Assembly: GCA_023375785.1 (NCBI GenBank)
Contig: SZWC01002407.1
Location: forward strand, 83,812-125,093
Length of the DNA: 41,282 nt
Reading direction: 5' to 3'
Origin: Penium margaritaceum
Taxonomy: Eukaryota > Streptophyta > Zygnematophyceae > Desmidiales > Peniaceae
Shown: in pieces, positions 30,087 through 41,282 of the stretch
Numbering within the stretch: position 1 is the first letter of the stretch
How the letters are laid out: every line of letters begins with the position of its first letter
Translations under genes and position numbers: made by a program
Notes under the pieces: model-generated
Database searches by the model: none
Seen by the model: the letters and a program-made list of their open reading frames with translations, nothing else
Told to the model about the DNA's origin: nothing

Positions 30087-30623
30087 GCCTCGGACCTACT
30101 GGAGGTCGTGCACAATGACGTGTGTGGACCATTCAAGACGTCATCAAAGAGCAATGCGCGTTACTTTGTCACCTTATTTCATGAACAAAGCAGGAAACTC
30201 TACCTGTAATTCATGAAGCAGAAAGGCAAGGTCTTGGATTGAATTAAGGAACATGTCACCGCGTTGGAGAGGTAGACTGAACGGAAGGTCAGAGCACTAC
30301 GCAGCAACAACAGCAGAGAGTACGTGGGTTGTAGCAGGTGCATGAAGCAATAGGGAATAAAATAGGAACAAACTACTCTGATTTTGCCTCAGTCCAGTGG
30401 CGTAGTGGAGCGGGCGAACCAACTGCTATTGAACATGGTACGAACAATGTTGGTGGATGCAGAATTTCCGCAAGGCTTCTGGGCAAAAGCTGTGGGTACA
30501 ACAAGCTACACCATCAATCTCACCTATACAGTGGTGCTGAAGGGGAAGAGTGGCTGGAAGATACCACAGGAGGTTTGGAGCGGGCGCAAGCCAACTGTAG
30601 CACTCCAAAAAGTGTTTGGGTGA
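30087..30623 (+). pseudogene. pol: Integrase core of C, broken
   Basis: DDE integrase that would insert the cDNA. One frame of 179 codons with LLEVVHNDVCGPF (first catalytic Asp), ARYFVTLF, LRSNNSREYV where the family has LRSDNGGEY (second Asp changed to Asn), and SSGVVERANQLLLN (Glu), then FPQGFWAKAV and GWKIPQEVWSGRKP. Five in-frame stops (TAA, TGA and TAG codons). The Asp change and the stops make it inactive. Confidence 0.8.
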
Positions 30624-30649
30624 AAGGTGAACACGATGGTGCATGATCT

Positions 30650-31344
30650 GCAGCGGCACGATTACAAGCTAGAGTCGCGGGCGTATTTGTATCTCTTTCT
30701 TGGCTTTGAGAGCACGCATAAGGCATGTTGGCTCTACAACTTCAAGTAGGAGGTAATTCACAGCCGAGATGTCCAGTTTGATGAGTTGCAGAGCTACATC
30801 AGCAACAATGAGGTGGGCGTAGTGGACTCTCTAAATACGGGAGGAATATCCTTGACTACAAGAAGGAGCCTTGAGACGCCAAAGTTGAGAATGCGGCATT
30901 GGAGTGTTACAGTGCACAGCCGACGCGGAGGACTCTGATGATCATAAAGTTGATGAGGAGATCGACCGGAAGGATCCGGCGGATGAGGCACAATGGGTGC
31001 GAAGGCGCGCATTCTTGGTGGAGTAGGCATTGGACGTTGGTGGAAAATCCACTGGACGTGCCGCCCGTCTGGACGATGTTTCACCGGAGTGGGAGAGATC
31101 CTCAAGGTGCCATCCGGTTGATAACTCAATGGAGCGTACGGAGTCGGAGGGATCTAGTTAAAGTGGTGAGGCACCACCAAAACTATCGCACCACAGTGGG
31201 AGGTAGGAGAAAGCACAGAAGCACTTCAACTCAAGCATCGGTTGATGGATCGGCATGATGCGGTGCATGCAAGGTGCATCAACGGAGCCAAGAAATGTGC
31301 AAGTGGCGCTTGCGTAGCCCAAAGGGAATCAACATGATGCAACC
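30650..31344 (+). pseudogene. Integrase-RT linker of C
   Basis: HDYKLESRAYLYLFLGF followed by KACWLYNF and VIHSRDVQFDE matches the conserved region just after copia integrase. The rest to 31344 has many stops and is not recognisable, as expected for the variable linker. Confidence 0.6.
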
Positions 31345-32872
31345 ACCAAATCAGAATTGGCGTTCATCACGGAAAATGACACGTGGGATCAGGTTGACAG
31401 GCCAAAAGATTCCAAGGTCATCTGTTCAAAGTGGGTCTTCAAGACCAAGTTCACCAAGAAGGGTGTGGTTGAAAGATACAAGGCGTGGCTAGTGGCAAAG
31501 AGATACACACAGCTTAAGGGCAAGCCCTGATGAGACGCTTGCTCTTGTCACCAAGTTCACAAGCATCCATAGGATCCTTGTGTTGGCACCCGTGTAGGAC
31601 ATGGAGCTCCATCAAATGGACGTAAAGACAGCCTTCCTTAATGATATCATGAACAAAGAGATCTACATGGAGATGCCAAAAGGGGTGGAGGAATTGGAGG
31701 GAAAAGTATGCAAGATGTGGAAGTCCTTGTACTTGCTAAAACAATCGTCCAGATGCTGGTACTAATAGATGGACAGCTTCATGGCACAACTCAACTTCAA
31801 GTGCCGTGAGTTGGATCACAACGTGCACTTGCGGCAGAACAAGAAGCTCCATCATGTCGTTGCACTCGACGACCCGATTTTGTCCTCGGCGGATCTGCCA
31901 AGCCTACGGTGGCTGAAAGAGTAGGTGAAAAATAGATTCCAGATGTCAGACATGGGAGAGCTGGAATACAACCTATGGGTGAGCATCACGCGGAACCGGA
32001 GGGTGCGCATGCTTGAGCTAGGGCAGGCCACATGCGTGGCCGAGGTGCTGAAGCGGTACAATATGGAGGAATGCAAACCAGTTGGCAGTCCGGTCTCTAT
32101 GACCTATAAACCAAGTGCGCCAATTGCATTGCAAACAAAAGAAGTGCAGGAGGATATGGCAGGATTACCCTACCAATCCGCGGTGGGCAGCCTCATGTAC
32201 GCCGTGGTGGTGACTCAACCAGACTTGGCCTGCGCGGTGGGCCAAGTGAGGAGGTATGTGTCCAATCCACGGCCACTACACTGGAAGGTTGTCAAGTGCA
32301 TCCTCCGCTACCTACAGATGACGTGGCATGAGTGCGAGAGGTTTGACAAAAAAGGGCGGTCGGACCCTTTGCGTCTGGTCTTCTACACGGATGTGGACAA
32401 TGCTCGCGATGTGGACAAACGGAAGTCCACATCCGGCTACTTGTTCTTCCTTGTTGGTGCAGCGGTCTCATGGTGCAGCAGAAAGCAAAACTACGTTGCC
32501 ACCTCCACAGTAGAGTCGGAGTACTTTGTGTTGGCCGAGGCAATCAAGGAGGCCATGTGGCTTCGCAAGATGCTGGAGGAGCTAGGCGTGGCGTAGCAAG
32601 GGCCAATGGTGGTGCAGGAGGACAACACCAGCGCTATCTCCCTGACCAACAACCCAAAGCAGCATAGGAGGAAAAAGTACATCAACGTGCACTACCATTA
32701 CACACGGGACATGGTGGAGAAGGGACAGGTGGTGATGCAAAACTCTAGCACGTGCCACATGCTTGCGGAGTTCTTAACCAAAGCCGAACCAATGGATTGG
32801 CACATGATGAGTGTGGCCGGACTTAGAACGACCGGTTGTGAAGGGCTGGAGGATGCAGTGGAAGACGAGTGA
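31345..32872 (+). pseudogene. pol: Reverse transcriptase and RNase H of C, broken
   Basis: RNA-dependent DNA polymerase of the RVT_2 type. KSELAFITENDTWDQV, SKWVFKTKF, then after a frameshift MELHQMDVKTAFLND (catalytic Asp) and EIYMEMPKGVEEL. The YVDD box has become ALDDPIL near 31868. From 31925 the frame is long: MSDMGELEYNLWVSI, NMEECKPVGSPVS, YQSAVGSLMYA. RNase H follows with FYTDVDNARD, STSGYLFFLVG, VESEYFVLAEA and QEDNTSAISLTNNP, ending at 32872. About six stops, mostly TAG at Gln positions (LKE*VKN), interrupt it. Confidence 0.85.
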
Positions 32873-32903
32873 GAGCAAGCAAGAGCAGTGGGCATGGAAG
32901 GTG

Positions 32904-32915
32904 CAAGGGGGAGAA
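32904..32915 (+). other. Polypurine tract of C
   Basis: AAGGGGGAGAA lies immediately before the 3' LTR start TGTTGC, the plus-strand primer position in LTR retroelements. Confidence 0.75.
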
Positions 32916-33912
32916 TGTTGCATTTTTTTCCCCTTGGTATGCTTGAGGCGGCATCGGGAGACGTCAACAAGGTGCTGGAATGAAAAAATCCTCAGAATTT
33001 CCTCTAGCTGCCTGAGGAGTGTTCCAAATCAAAATTGGATTGAAGTTTTGGGCAGTTGACAAGTTGTTGAATCCGGTGGAATTTGTTTCACTGGAATCTG
33101 ACAAGTAACAAGGGACATATGGGCTTCCAAAGTTGGGATGTGCGTGGCAGCTCGGCTGAGGAGTCGGCCGTGGTTCGACTCCCGGTGAAAAATCCACCGG
33201 AATGAAAAACAAAAACACATCTGGTGTTTTTGCCCCAGAGGACCGCCGGGTCGCTCCGGAAAATGATCCACCGGATGTCAGTAGTACAGTTTATTACTAA
33301 CGGACTTAGCCAAGATCCTGGCTCGAAGTCCAAAACTCAGTAGTCCAATGTGTTACTCGGGGACAGTCAAAATTCCGACTGTAGGTCCGCGGAACGGTTT
33401 TGAAGCACATCAATCCCCATCACCAAACTCTATCATTTACTCATCGAAATGCACCCTAGAGGTGTAGGGGGGACCGCCTCTATGTGTAGGGAAATCTGCA
33501 CCTCCGGAATGGCGTCTCGATGCGTCCTCTATGTGTGAGGGCGCCTCGGCGGGCAACATCGTGCAAGCCGCCGACTGAGCGGCTGGATTGGGGTGCTGCA
33601 TTTTGGCAGACGTAGCAGGAGCTACGGTTATCTGAATCACACGCAGTTTGGTGCGTTGGAAAGCTTGTGATTAGCCCTACAACTCGTCACTTCGTGTCCA
33701 TGTCCAAGAAAAAAAGCTGATGCAAAATTGTGTTATTCCCTTTGGACAAGTGACTGTCTCGCAAATCTGTCCAACACCCACAAACAAAGCATGAGGCGAC
33801 CAGAAAGCTCATGCTTAGACTCAGAACTTGCACAAAACAAAGCCGTGAGCACAGTGAAGATCCGTTGGGGCACGTTGGAACTGCCACGGTTTTCAGCCGC
33901 GGTTTTCTGACA
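32916..33912 (+). repeat. 3' LTR of C (997 bp)
   Basis: It is uninterrupted and so serves as the reference for the split 5' LTR. It reads GCCGGGTCGCTCC at the site where B entered the other LTR. It ends TTTTCTGACA. Confidence 0.9.
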
Positions 33913-33917
33913 GTTAG

Positions 33918-34363
33918 TGTGTGAGATAACAACCTATTGAGAGTCAGGCTCGAGACGTGGTCGGACGGGAAAAACCAATGGTTGCTGGTGGGCTTGATGC
34001 CCACCTGACTTTAGGGAGCAGGCTCCTCTAGCTGCCCGGTTGCTCGTCTCACGTTTTTTGTGTTTCTCGAATTTCCAAATCTAAGTTCTCCTCGTTCATG
34101 GTGTCTACATTCCTTTAGAAACCTACTTGCACAATAACACCCTTCCCTATCCCTCTCCATCACCCACTAGCCAAAGGAAAGGCAAGGTTCTCAAGCAAGC
34201 TGTTCGTGAAGCTGTTCCTTAAGTTGCGGCTGTGGTTTGTGCCGCCACTGTATCTGTGCTGGCTGCTTTAACCGGTGCCACCGTCACCATTGCTTCTGTG
34301 GCAGCTTCCCTCTAGCAGCACCATGACCCATGCCTCTGTCGCACGTGTCACATCACTCTTGAC
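33918..34363. other. No gene recognised
   Basis: Sequence between C and the minisatellite. No coding frame, RNA or repeat that I can name. Confidence 0.4.
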
Positions 34364-34479
34364 GTGACGCATGGCACTGCATCCCCCTGCCCACGCCGTG
34401 GATGGCCGCAGTGCAGCAAAGGAAGCCGCTGCACATCACTTTGCTACCACAGAATCTGCTATAGCAGAGGCGGAAGGCA

Positions 34480-34810
34480 GGCCCCGTACACTTCTGCAGC
34501 CGGCCCATCTGCTATCGCCCGCCCATTCTCTGCGGCCAGCCCTTTCCAGCAGCCGGCTCATTTCTCTCGGCCGGCCATTTCCAGCAGCCAACTCACTTCC
34601 TGCAGCTGGCATACCTCTTGCAGCCGGCCCTCTACAGCTGACCCATCTACTACAGCCAGCCTACCTCCTTTGGCCGGCCCTCTGCAGCCGGCCTATCTAC
34701 TGCAGCCGGCCTACCTCCTGCAGCCAGCCCATTGCAGCCGGCCCATCTACTGCAGCCGGCCTACCTCCTGCAGCCGGCCCTCTAAAGCTGGCCATTCTGC
34801 TGCCGCAGGC
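34480..34810. repeat. Minisatellite of CTGCAGCCGGCCTACCTC-like units
   Basis: About 14 degenerate units of 18-27 bp built on GCAGCCGGCC. They keep two plus-strand frames open (191 and 151 codons, Pro/Ala/Leu/Ser-rich), which I take as repeat-driven rather than genic. Confidence 0.7.
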
Positions 34811-35521
34811 CCATCTCTTGCTGTAGCCGGCTCAGCTGCTGCAGCCGGCCCAGAACCTACCGCAACCGATCTATCCTTTTTTTTTTGGCACACTCGGGGC
34901 CTCGTCCTAGATTCAGGGGCCTTCGGGTATTTTCTCTGATTTTTGGAGCTCAGGCTCGCGGTCAACCTTGACTTGGCTTGACCGTGGATGCGAGGAGGAG
35001 GAGGAGCGAGCGAGCAAGCGAGGGGAAATTTTTCTTGCAGCTTGCATGGCACTCCAAACATGCCATGCGAGGGTGGCTTTCATCCTTTCGATGAGTAGCG
35101 CAACGATTACGTTACCCGCCGAGGAATACCCTCCAGTAGTGGATCCCCGACAACGGGCGCGGTCAACGGTGACAATAGGACCGATGACTGTGACCATGCG
35201 ACGGTCGCAATATTCCGGTGATATGAGAAACACGGTAACTAGAATTACCGCAGGGAGTCATACATGGTGACAGTGGGGGACGTCGGACTGACAAGGCTGC
35301 TCATCAGAGCAGCAAGCGCCCACCACGTGGACAGACAGGATTCAAGACAGATCACCCATCTGGACAGATTGACAGCCAGGAACTCTTGCATTGGCCATTC
35401 GGTGCAAGTAGGGCACCTTGTATAGGTAAAAGTAGCTTGTTGTAGCAAGCTAGAAGAGCAGTGGGCTGGGGCTAGGACTAGTCAGCCGGACAGTGAAAAT
35501 TCCCTATACATTTCTTATTGT

Positions 35522-35527
35522 AATAAA
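35522..35527 (+). terminator. AATAAA polyadenylation signal in the LTR of E
   Basis: AATAAA lies about 110 bases before the PBS, in the expected R region of the LTR. It is a single short motif, so support is moderate. Confidence 0.4.
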
Positions 35528-35638
35528 CTTGTGACTTTCTAGCTCTGGCTTCCAGACTCTGCAATTACATCTTTGTGCTGCGACTGTGCTCTCCACACAC
35601 TAAGGCCTAATCTCCATAGAGCACACACTCTCACATCT

Positions 35639-35651
35639 GGTATCAAAGCCA
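35639..35651 (+). other. Primer-binding site of E
   Basis: TGGTATCAAAGCC, followed by AGAG, is a one-mismatch form of the iMet 3'-end site, just after the LTR end CTCTCACATC. Confidence 0.8.
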
Positions 35652-36062
35652 GAGCCAAGAACTGGATGGAAGCGTTGCTGGAGCTTGGTCTACTTCTACA
35701 AGACAAAGGCACGGACTCCAACGGAAAACATAGAGGCTGAATGAAAGGCAGATTAATGGACCAAAATTTGAAGCCAACACACGAACCAAACTCTAGAAAT
35801 GTTTTTGTATCTAGAGTCTCCACACGACCTACCGTGTGTGCGTGGAAGACGACGGGTGACTCCCAGGCAGTTTGAAGATGTCAAAACTCATTCTGGACTG
35901 TCAAAAGAATTCAATCACTGCAAAAACAATGTCAATTTTCTTCTGGAGATTTCCACAGCTAAAGAAGCCTTCTTGTGCCATGGAGCAGGCAAGAGAGTAG
36001 ATTGTAGAGCAGATGGGAGCTTTCAAGCTTGGAAATGAGTGGCTCCATTGAAAGATAACTAA

Positions 36063-37096
36063 CATGCGGGATGGAGGAGACGCTGGACAGGTTCGGACGG
36101 CTCGACGAAGGAGTCCACCAAGGCCAATGCCAAAGGCACCGGAACTGTTCAATCCCTCTGTAAAGGGAGCAAGCGTACGGACCTGGCTGTTTTCCATGAA
36201 GAGCTATTTTGGGGCTCTGGGACGCCCTTCATAGGACAATGCTTTGCATGTTTCATTTGCGATGACACTACTACACGGAGCAGCTTTGGAGTGGTGGAGG
36301 CAGCTGACCACTCGAAGCGGAAGTGGGAACGTAGCTGTGCAACATGTTATGTTGTGGCAGCCAGGCGCAGGGCTAGGTGAAGCACCCGTGCCAATGACAT
36401 GGGAGTAGTTCGACCTTGCTCTTTGAGATTTTTTCGATCTCGTGAATGCCTCCACGGTTGCACATAACAAGCTGAAGCAGCTGAAGCAGACTGGCTTGGT
36501 CCAAGAGTACATGCATCAATTCTTGGCACTGTGCTCAGAGGTCAATGACATGAGAAAGTAGGAGATTGCGGACACGTATCATGACGGTTTGAAGATGAAG
36601 ATTCAGCGTACGCTGGCACTGAAAGGGATGAAAGAGTTCCAGGAAATGGTTTCTATTGTTGAGCGCGTTGACGTGCTACGCTACCAAGGAGGGGTTTTTT
36701 TGAGAAAGAGGAGAACTTCCAGCATCGAACACAACATCTACAAACTGGCCCCATGGAGATCAGCGCAATGCAAGGCGGCCAGCAGTAGAGCAAGCCGCGT
36801 GGTGGTAACTGTTGGATCTGCTGGAAGCCTGAGTACCACAAGAAGGGATACAAGAAGAAACAACAGGGTAGCAGTGAGTAGCGGATGACAAACTACCGGG
36901 AAATCTTCATCCGCATTAGAGAACACCAGCCCCAAAAGTCCTTCAAAAACTAGGGAGCTGTCAAGTGTATTGCTATGGAGTGAAGGGAGCGGGAATATTC
37001 CAGAAATCCTCCTGAAAGCCAAGATTTCATTGGCTCGTTTTGTGGATGATGAAGGGCACCAAACTCACTGGCAGATAAAGGCCTTGTTGGATTGCA
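36063..37096 (+). pseudogene. gag: Ty3-type Gag of E with protease start, broken
   Basis: PKAPELFNPSVKGASVRTWL and SMKSYFGAL, then LEWWRQL, MTWE*FDLAL, KQLKQTGLVQEYMHQFLAL and YHDGLKMKIQ follow the Retrotrans_gag pattern in order. A degenerate zinc knuckle CWICWKPEYHKKGYKKK lies near 36815. ISLARFVDDEGH and IKALLDCS near 37030-37096 look like a retropepsin start in which DSG has become DCS. Several stops and frame changes. Plus-strand sequence from 35750 to 36063 is a decayed N-terminal part. Confidence 0.7.
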
Positions 37097-37100
37097 GCGT

Positions 37101-38000
37101 ATCACATATTGCACATATTCGATCATTTATGGTCAATCGACTGGAAAACACGTACACTCTAACTTGTGTACACCCATTAGAACAGACAGAGGCAACTTCC
37201 GTGTTGTTTCCATGCAAACACATACAAGAAATACACTCATGCAACTGTGCGCACCCACCTACTTCTGCAAATCATCCACAATTGTGATAATTTCCATGAA
37301 CCTTCACAGAAGTGTACACAGAGAACATCACTTTCCATGCAAGGAAGAAGAAACTTCACAGCACCCTTCATACCAAGGCATCCCCACCACAGAGCTTCCT
37401 CGAATATGTCCATCAATTAGACAGTGCGTCTCTAAACAAAAAGTACAGCAATCACATTCCAAGAAACTGAACTCCCATGCGGAAGATGGTAGGCAGCTTC
37501 CTGCAATCCCCCCCCCCCCCCCCNGCACCCCCCCTCCCCCCCCCAAGGGGACCCCAAAAGGCAACTTGTGTATTGCATGAGTGTATTGGAGAGTGTATTG
37601 GGGCGACAGTGAATTTAATGAACTTGTGTACATCATCAAATGGCACTTTTGCCAATGAGAACATAGACTTTGTGCTAAGTACTGAGGTAGCCAGACATTG
37701 TCATACATTACATTCCACAGTTAGATCAGACAACCTCCTCAAATTGTATGTGCAACATCAAGCAATGTCGATCTCTGCCAAGGAAGCACTACAGATGATA
37801 TGTACTGCGGTCATGTGTGTTCAGACAAACTGAAAACCATGCCGAGGGCATTTAGACAGAAACTACAGATAGAATCCCATTTCCATGGCCAAATTGGAAC
37901 AGACAAATATCAAGATGTATGTTTTAAAGGATCTCACATCCTAAAGACTATTACACGCTTGCAACACTAGCACTCAAAGCACTACACACACGCTACCAAG
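37101..38000. other. AT-richer segment without a supported gene; poly-C and one N
   Basis: Open stretches on both strands (37092-37580 and 37477-37833 plus, 37328-37708 minus) look unlike known proteins, and two cross the poly-C run at 37510-37550 with an N at 37524. The poly-C around an N resembles the poly-G gap at 14903-15121. The element-rich composition ends here. Confidence 0.5.
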
Positions 38001-38138
38001 TCAGTTTACCACACCACAGCAAATGAAAATACCACATCTACATCCACGCGACGATGGGAGATTTCTCCTCATCATGGTCAGTGATAATATGACGATATCC
38101 TTCACCTCATCATCATCTGAGTCATCAAGAAGCATCAG
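38001..38138 (-). other. Possible isolated exon
   Basis: After a GTGGTGCAG acceptor-like site the minus strand reads ILMLLDDSDDDEVKDIVILS then LTMMRRNLPSSRG. The acidic-then-Arg pattern recalls the N-terminus of PIF/Harbinger transposases, but no nuclease domain was found downstream. Low confidence. Confidence 0.25.
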
Positions 38139-38320
38139 GATTCTGCACCACACAAAATCAGACACAGAGAGACTCATTAGAAAGTGAACGCTATGCACAA
38201 AGTACTACAGAAAGACACCGAAACTATAGCTGCAACAACTCATTTTGAAACCATATACGCACCTCCGACATTCGTTGCCGCCACACCGGCAGCAGCTGCA
38301 TCGGCACGCCGTACACGTAT

Positions 38321-40420
38321 CTACGTCAACAAACAATCTGCCACCAACACGTGTGTTGGTACCATTTGTGTCCGTACAAGCTGTGTTGGGACAGGAGCGT
38401 CACCGTCGTTTGCCAATACTGTTCGCACCACCGTAGTGTCACACAACTCAGGCCGAGCACCTGCGGTTGGTGCGGCCTTGCGCCCACACTTAACACCAGG
38501 ACCCCCTCTAGCAGCTGCCTGCCTCTTGTTCAGACCTGCACCAAAGGTTCTGCATGACCCCGTTTGAACAGAGGTCGTTCCATCACTTCCATTACCTGCT
38601 GTTGAAGGAAAATTGCCCACATTGTCTCCTGCCCTGCACACTCTGTTCCTCTCACTAAGACCGCACCCCTCTCCCTGGAGTATTCGAGTACCATTTGGCC
38701 CCAATTCACCAGTAAGTGTGCCCATCCCAGCGACTGAGGTACCAACTCCAGCATTTTCATTACCATAGTCTTCCACGCTGCACGGAAAAGTCAATACCAC
38801 AAGCAGTTACATGCATTAAAATTCCATAAGACGGCCAATTGCAACACCAAAACAGAACTCAGACAACTGATATACTCACCTCACTTGTAACCGCTCTGCG
38901 TGCGTAAGACGATACACACGCTCCACCAAAGGCTCACCCGAATTTTCATACCACCTGCAAAACCAGAGAATCATACAAATAAAAACAGCTACCATGTACT
39001 CCCAACCATACAGGGCACCGCACAAAAACCCCGCAACAATGAGACACTCACTCCAGCTCGTCGGTGGTGTAAAAACGCGTCACGCTGATGTCGGTTGAAG
39101 AGAAAAAGTTACGGACGATGCATCTCATCTGCACCTCAGTGGCTGGAACATATTTCTTCAACACAAGCACGTCCTTCCGAACACCTGCACGAAAGGATTA
39201 AGACTGTAAGTACAATATACCTTCACCCACGTCATGGGCAGAACCACTTCATGTACATCTATATTCCATGCCTAACACAGTGATCAAAACAAACCATCAC
39301 TAGCCCTCTACACAAGACATACATTTGGGAGTGATCCTTGAGAAAAGTCCCCACTCTAGCATCTTGTCCACACATAGCCGTAGTTTGGCCCATTCTCGCT
39401 GTTGACCGGTGACCCGCCGTTTCGATCTCGCCCAATCAGAGAAGTACACAACGTTGTACTCCCGCATGTTATCGACAAGATACTCAAAGTAATCCTGCAA
39501 ATTGCAAAAAAACTTCATCATTAGCTTTCAACAACAGAGCATGCACCGATATCACTCCAAAAAGTGTCCCATGGACGTCACAATACACACCCTGCCAGGA
39601 ACCAAAAGATCCTCTGCCCGCACGGTGTAACCCATCATGATATCCCGATTAACTGTCCTCAGGCTCCGAGGATGACAGGCCAACCACAAGCCCATGTCGT
39701 ACGAAGGGAAAAAGTGCTCTGCGACGTCGCTGTCGTTGGTGAGAATGACCTGAACTTGTATGAAATGTTCCAACATTGCAACTGCACGTGCCACCGTGTC
39801 CTCCGGTATTGCACAATAATCAACATTGCTGGGAGGTGGATAGATGCCACCGTCAAAATCAGGATTGCTGTCAAGAAGTACAGCAACATCCAGCACGTGG
39901 AGGATGAGAATCATCTTTGCCAATATCCCATCCATTTTGCCCAAATATCCTGCCAAAAGCACGTCAATCAAAACACAATGTGAACGATGACAAAATCAAC
40001 AGGAGAACCAGACCCGAAGAAGAGTTTAATACGATTAAAACAAAAACATGGTACTATGCCTTCACCATAGGCCACGGTATTAGGAAAATGTGCAATATGT
40101 GCACAATATGAACACCCTATAAACCACACCTAACCCCACATTTCAAGAATTTAAATCAAACCAACATCCAGGGCAAAAAAGTCGCCTTACGACAAAAGAG
40201 CAGTTCATCACTCAACGATCCAAATGGCACACTACATTTATCACATTTTCAAGAACATAAAAAATTTATCATGTAAAAAGACAACTCAAAACACGATACC
40301 ATCAATATACGTGGTTGCTGTTGTTGTTAACTTTACCGTGAATTCCACCCGCTGCGTTCATCAAGTCTGCAAAACTTTCATAGGATTTACTCTCCCGAAG
40401 CCAACAAGAACAACGTACAA
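38321..40420 (-). CDS. Six-exon gene, tentatively DUF3987/primase-helicase-like C-terminal part, 5' end not found
   Basis: Minus-strand exons: about 40337-40420 (start unclear), 39591-39949, 39323-39494, 39052-39184, 38880-38954, 38321-38777. Introns are 387, 96, 138, 97 and 102 bp, all GT...AG with pyrimidine-rich acceptors, and the phases match at every junction. About 420 residues with no stop. The fused sequence reads MNAAGGIHGYLGKMDGILAK, then MILILHVLDVAVLLD and TVARAVAMLEHFIQVQ, the K-x-x-x-x-x-A-x-x-L-x-L-H-x-L pattern of DUF3987-type proteins. A likely winged-helix part follows (EYLVDNMREYNVVYFSDWAR). The last exon is a Gly/Asn/Thr-rich, probably disordered tail to the TAG at 38321. 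Family assignment is from pattern memory only; upstream exons were not identified. It may be a host gene or cargo of a large element. Confidence 0.5.

Positions 40421-41282
<862 letters not shown>

Larger units (their letters stand above)
3600..33912 (+). mobile_element. Ty1/copia retrotransposon C, split by nested insertions
   Basis: The 5' LTR starts TGTTG at 3600, and the 3' LTR ends in TGACA at 33912. The 5' LTR is split: 3600-3929 aligns with the start of the 3' LTR (32916 onward) and 27468-28522 with the rest. The gap is element B. The domain order gag, pre-integrase, integrase, RT, RNase H is that of Ty1/copia. All genes are broken by stops and frameshifts. Possible target duplication GTTTA (3595-3599) / GTTAG (33913-33917) is imperfect. 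The element's own sequence is about 6.4 kb; the remaining 24 kb is later insertions. Confidence 0.85.
34936..37100 (+). mobile_element. Ty3-like LTR element E, 5' part, truncated
   Basis: The right part of an LTR with AATAAA at 35522-35527, a PBS at 35639, and a decayed gag. The left LTR edge is not determined. The element stops being recognisable at about 37100, just after a protease-like stretch, with no RT. A deletion or a later insertion probably removed the rest. Confidence 0.6.

Noticed and set aside
33600..33912. Separate small element near the end of C
   Set aside because: It aligns with the end of C's 5' LTR (28350-28522) and is simply the 3' LTR terminus.
34364..34939. 191-codon Pro/Ala/Ser-rich protein
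   Set aside because: Entirely within a minisatellite, with two frames equally open.
39564..39983. 139-codon plus-strand frame
   Set aside because: Antisense of exon 2 of the spliced minus-strand gene, which has splice-site support.

Overview
The window is almost entirely a nested stack of decayed transposable elements from a green-plant-lineage nuclear genome. The primer-binding sites match plant initiator-tRNA-Met: the 3' end in four elements and the anticodon stem-loop in two others. A Charophyte-like or similarly repeat-rich streptophyte genome is my guess, not proven. No rRNA, tRNA or CRISPR array was seen.

Layout, outermost to innermost. (1) 1-~3300: 5' part of a minus-strand Ty3-like element G: LTR, iMet PBS, an 890-nt leader with four TGACGTCA sites and a long GC triplet tract, then a gag-like frame that runs off the window with one amber codon. 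(2) 3310-3558: an unidentified 82-codon open stretch. (3) 3600-33912: a Ty1/copia element C with gag, integrase, reverse transcriptase and RNase H remnants. Its 5' LTR is cut at 3929/27463 by (4) element B (3930-27462), an LTR element with no recognisable pol. (5) B's own 5' LTR carries three further insertions: sister element A in reverse orientation (4123-10425), a Mutator-like element with a broken transposase (10545-15520) and a short TIR element (15632-16390). The four fragments of that LTR add to 665 bp against 668 bp for each LTR of A, which supports the reconstruction. (6) B's interior is cut at 18108-22737 by copia-like element D, which keeps gag but lacks integrase and RT. TSDs, uninterrupted sister copies, or both support the main junctions.

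(7) 33913-~37100: a minisatellite, then the 3' part of a plus-strand LTR, iMet PBS and decayed Ty3-like gag of element E. (8) ~37100-41282: more AT-rich, and holds a six-exon minus-strand gene whose introns have GT-AG ends and compatible phases; this is the only good candidate for a non-repeat gene. A (GA)n microsatellite ends the window.

The most unusual material is the A/B family. Both copies share a triplet-rich leader, a GC-rich palindromic tract, an unrecognised long ORF with a stop codon at the same place in both, and a ~48-nt hairpin-forming module repeated about every 119 bp before the 3' LTR and twice in each LTR.
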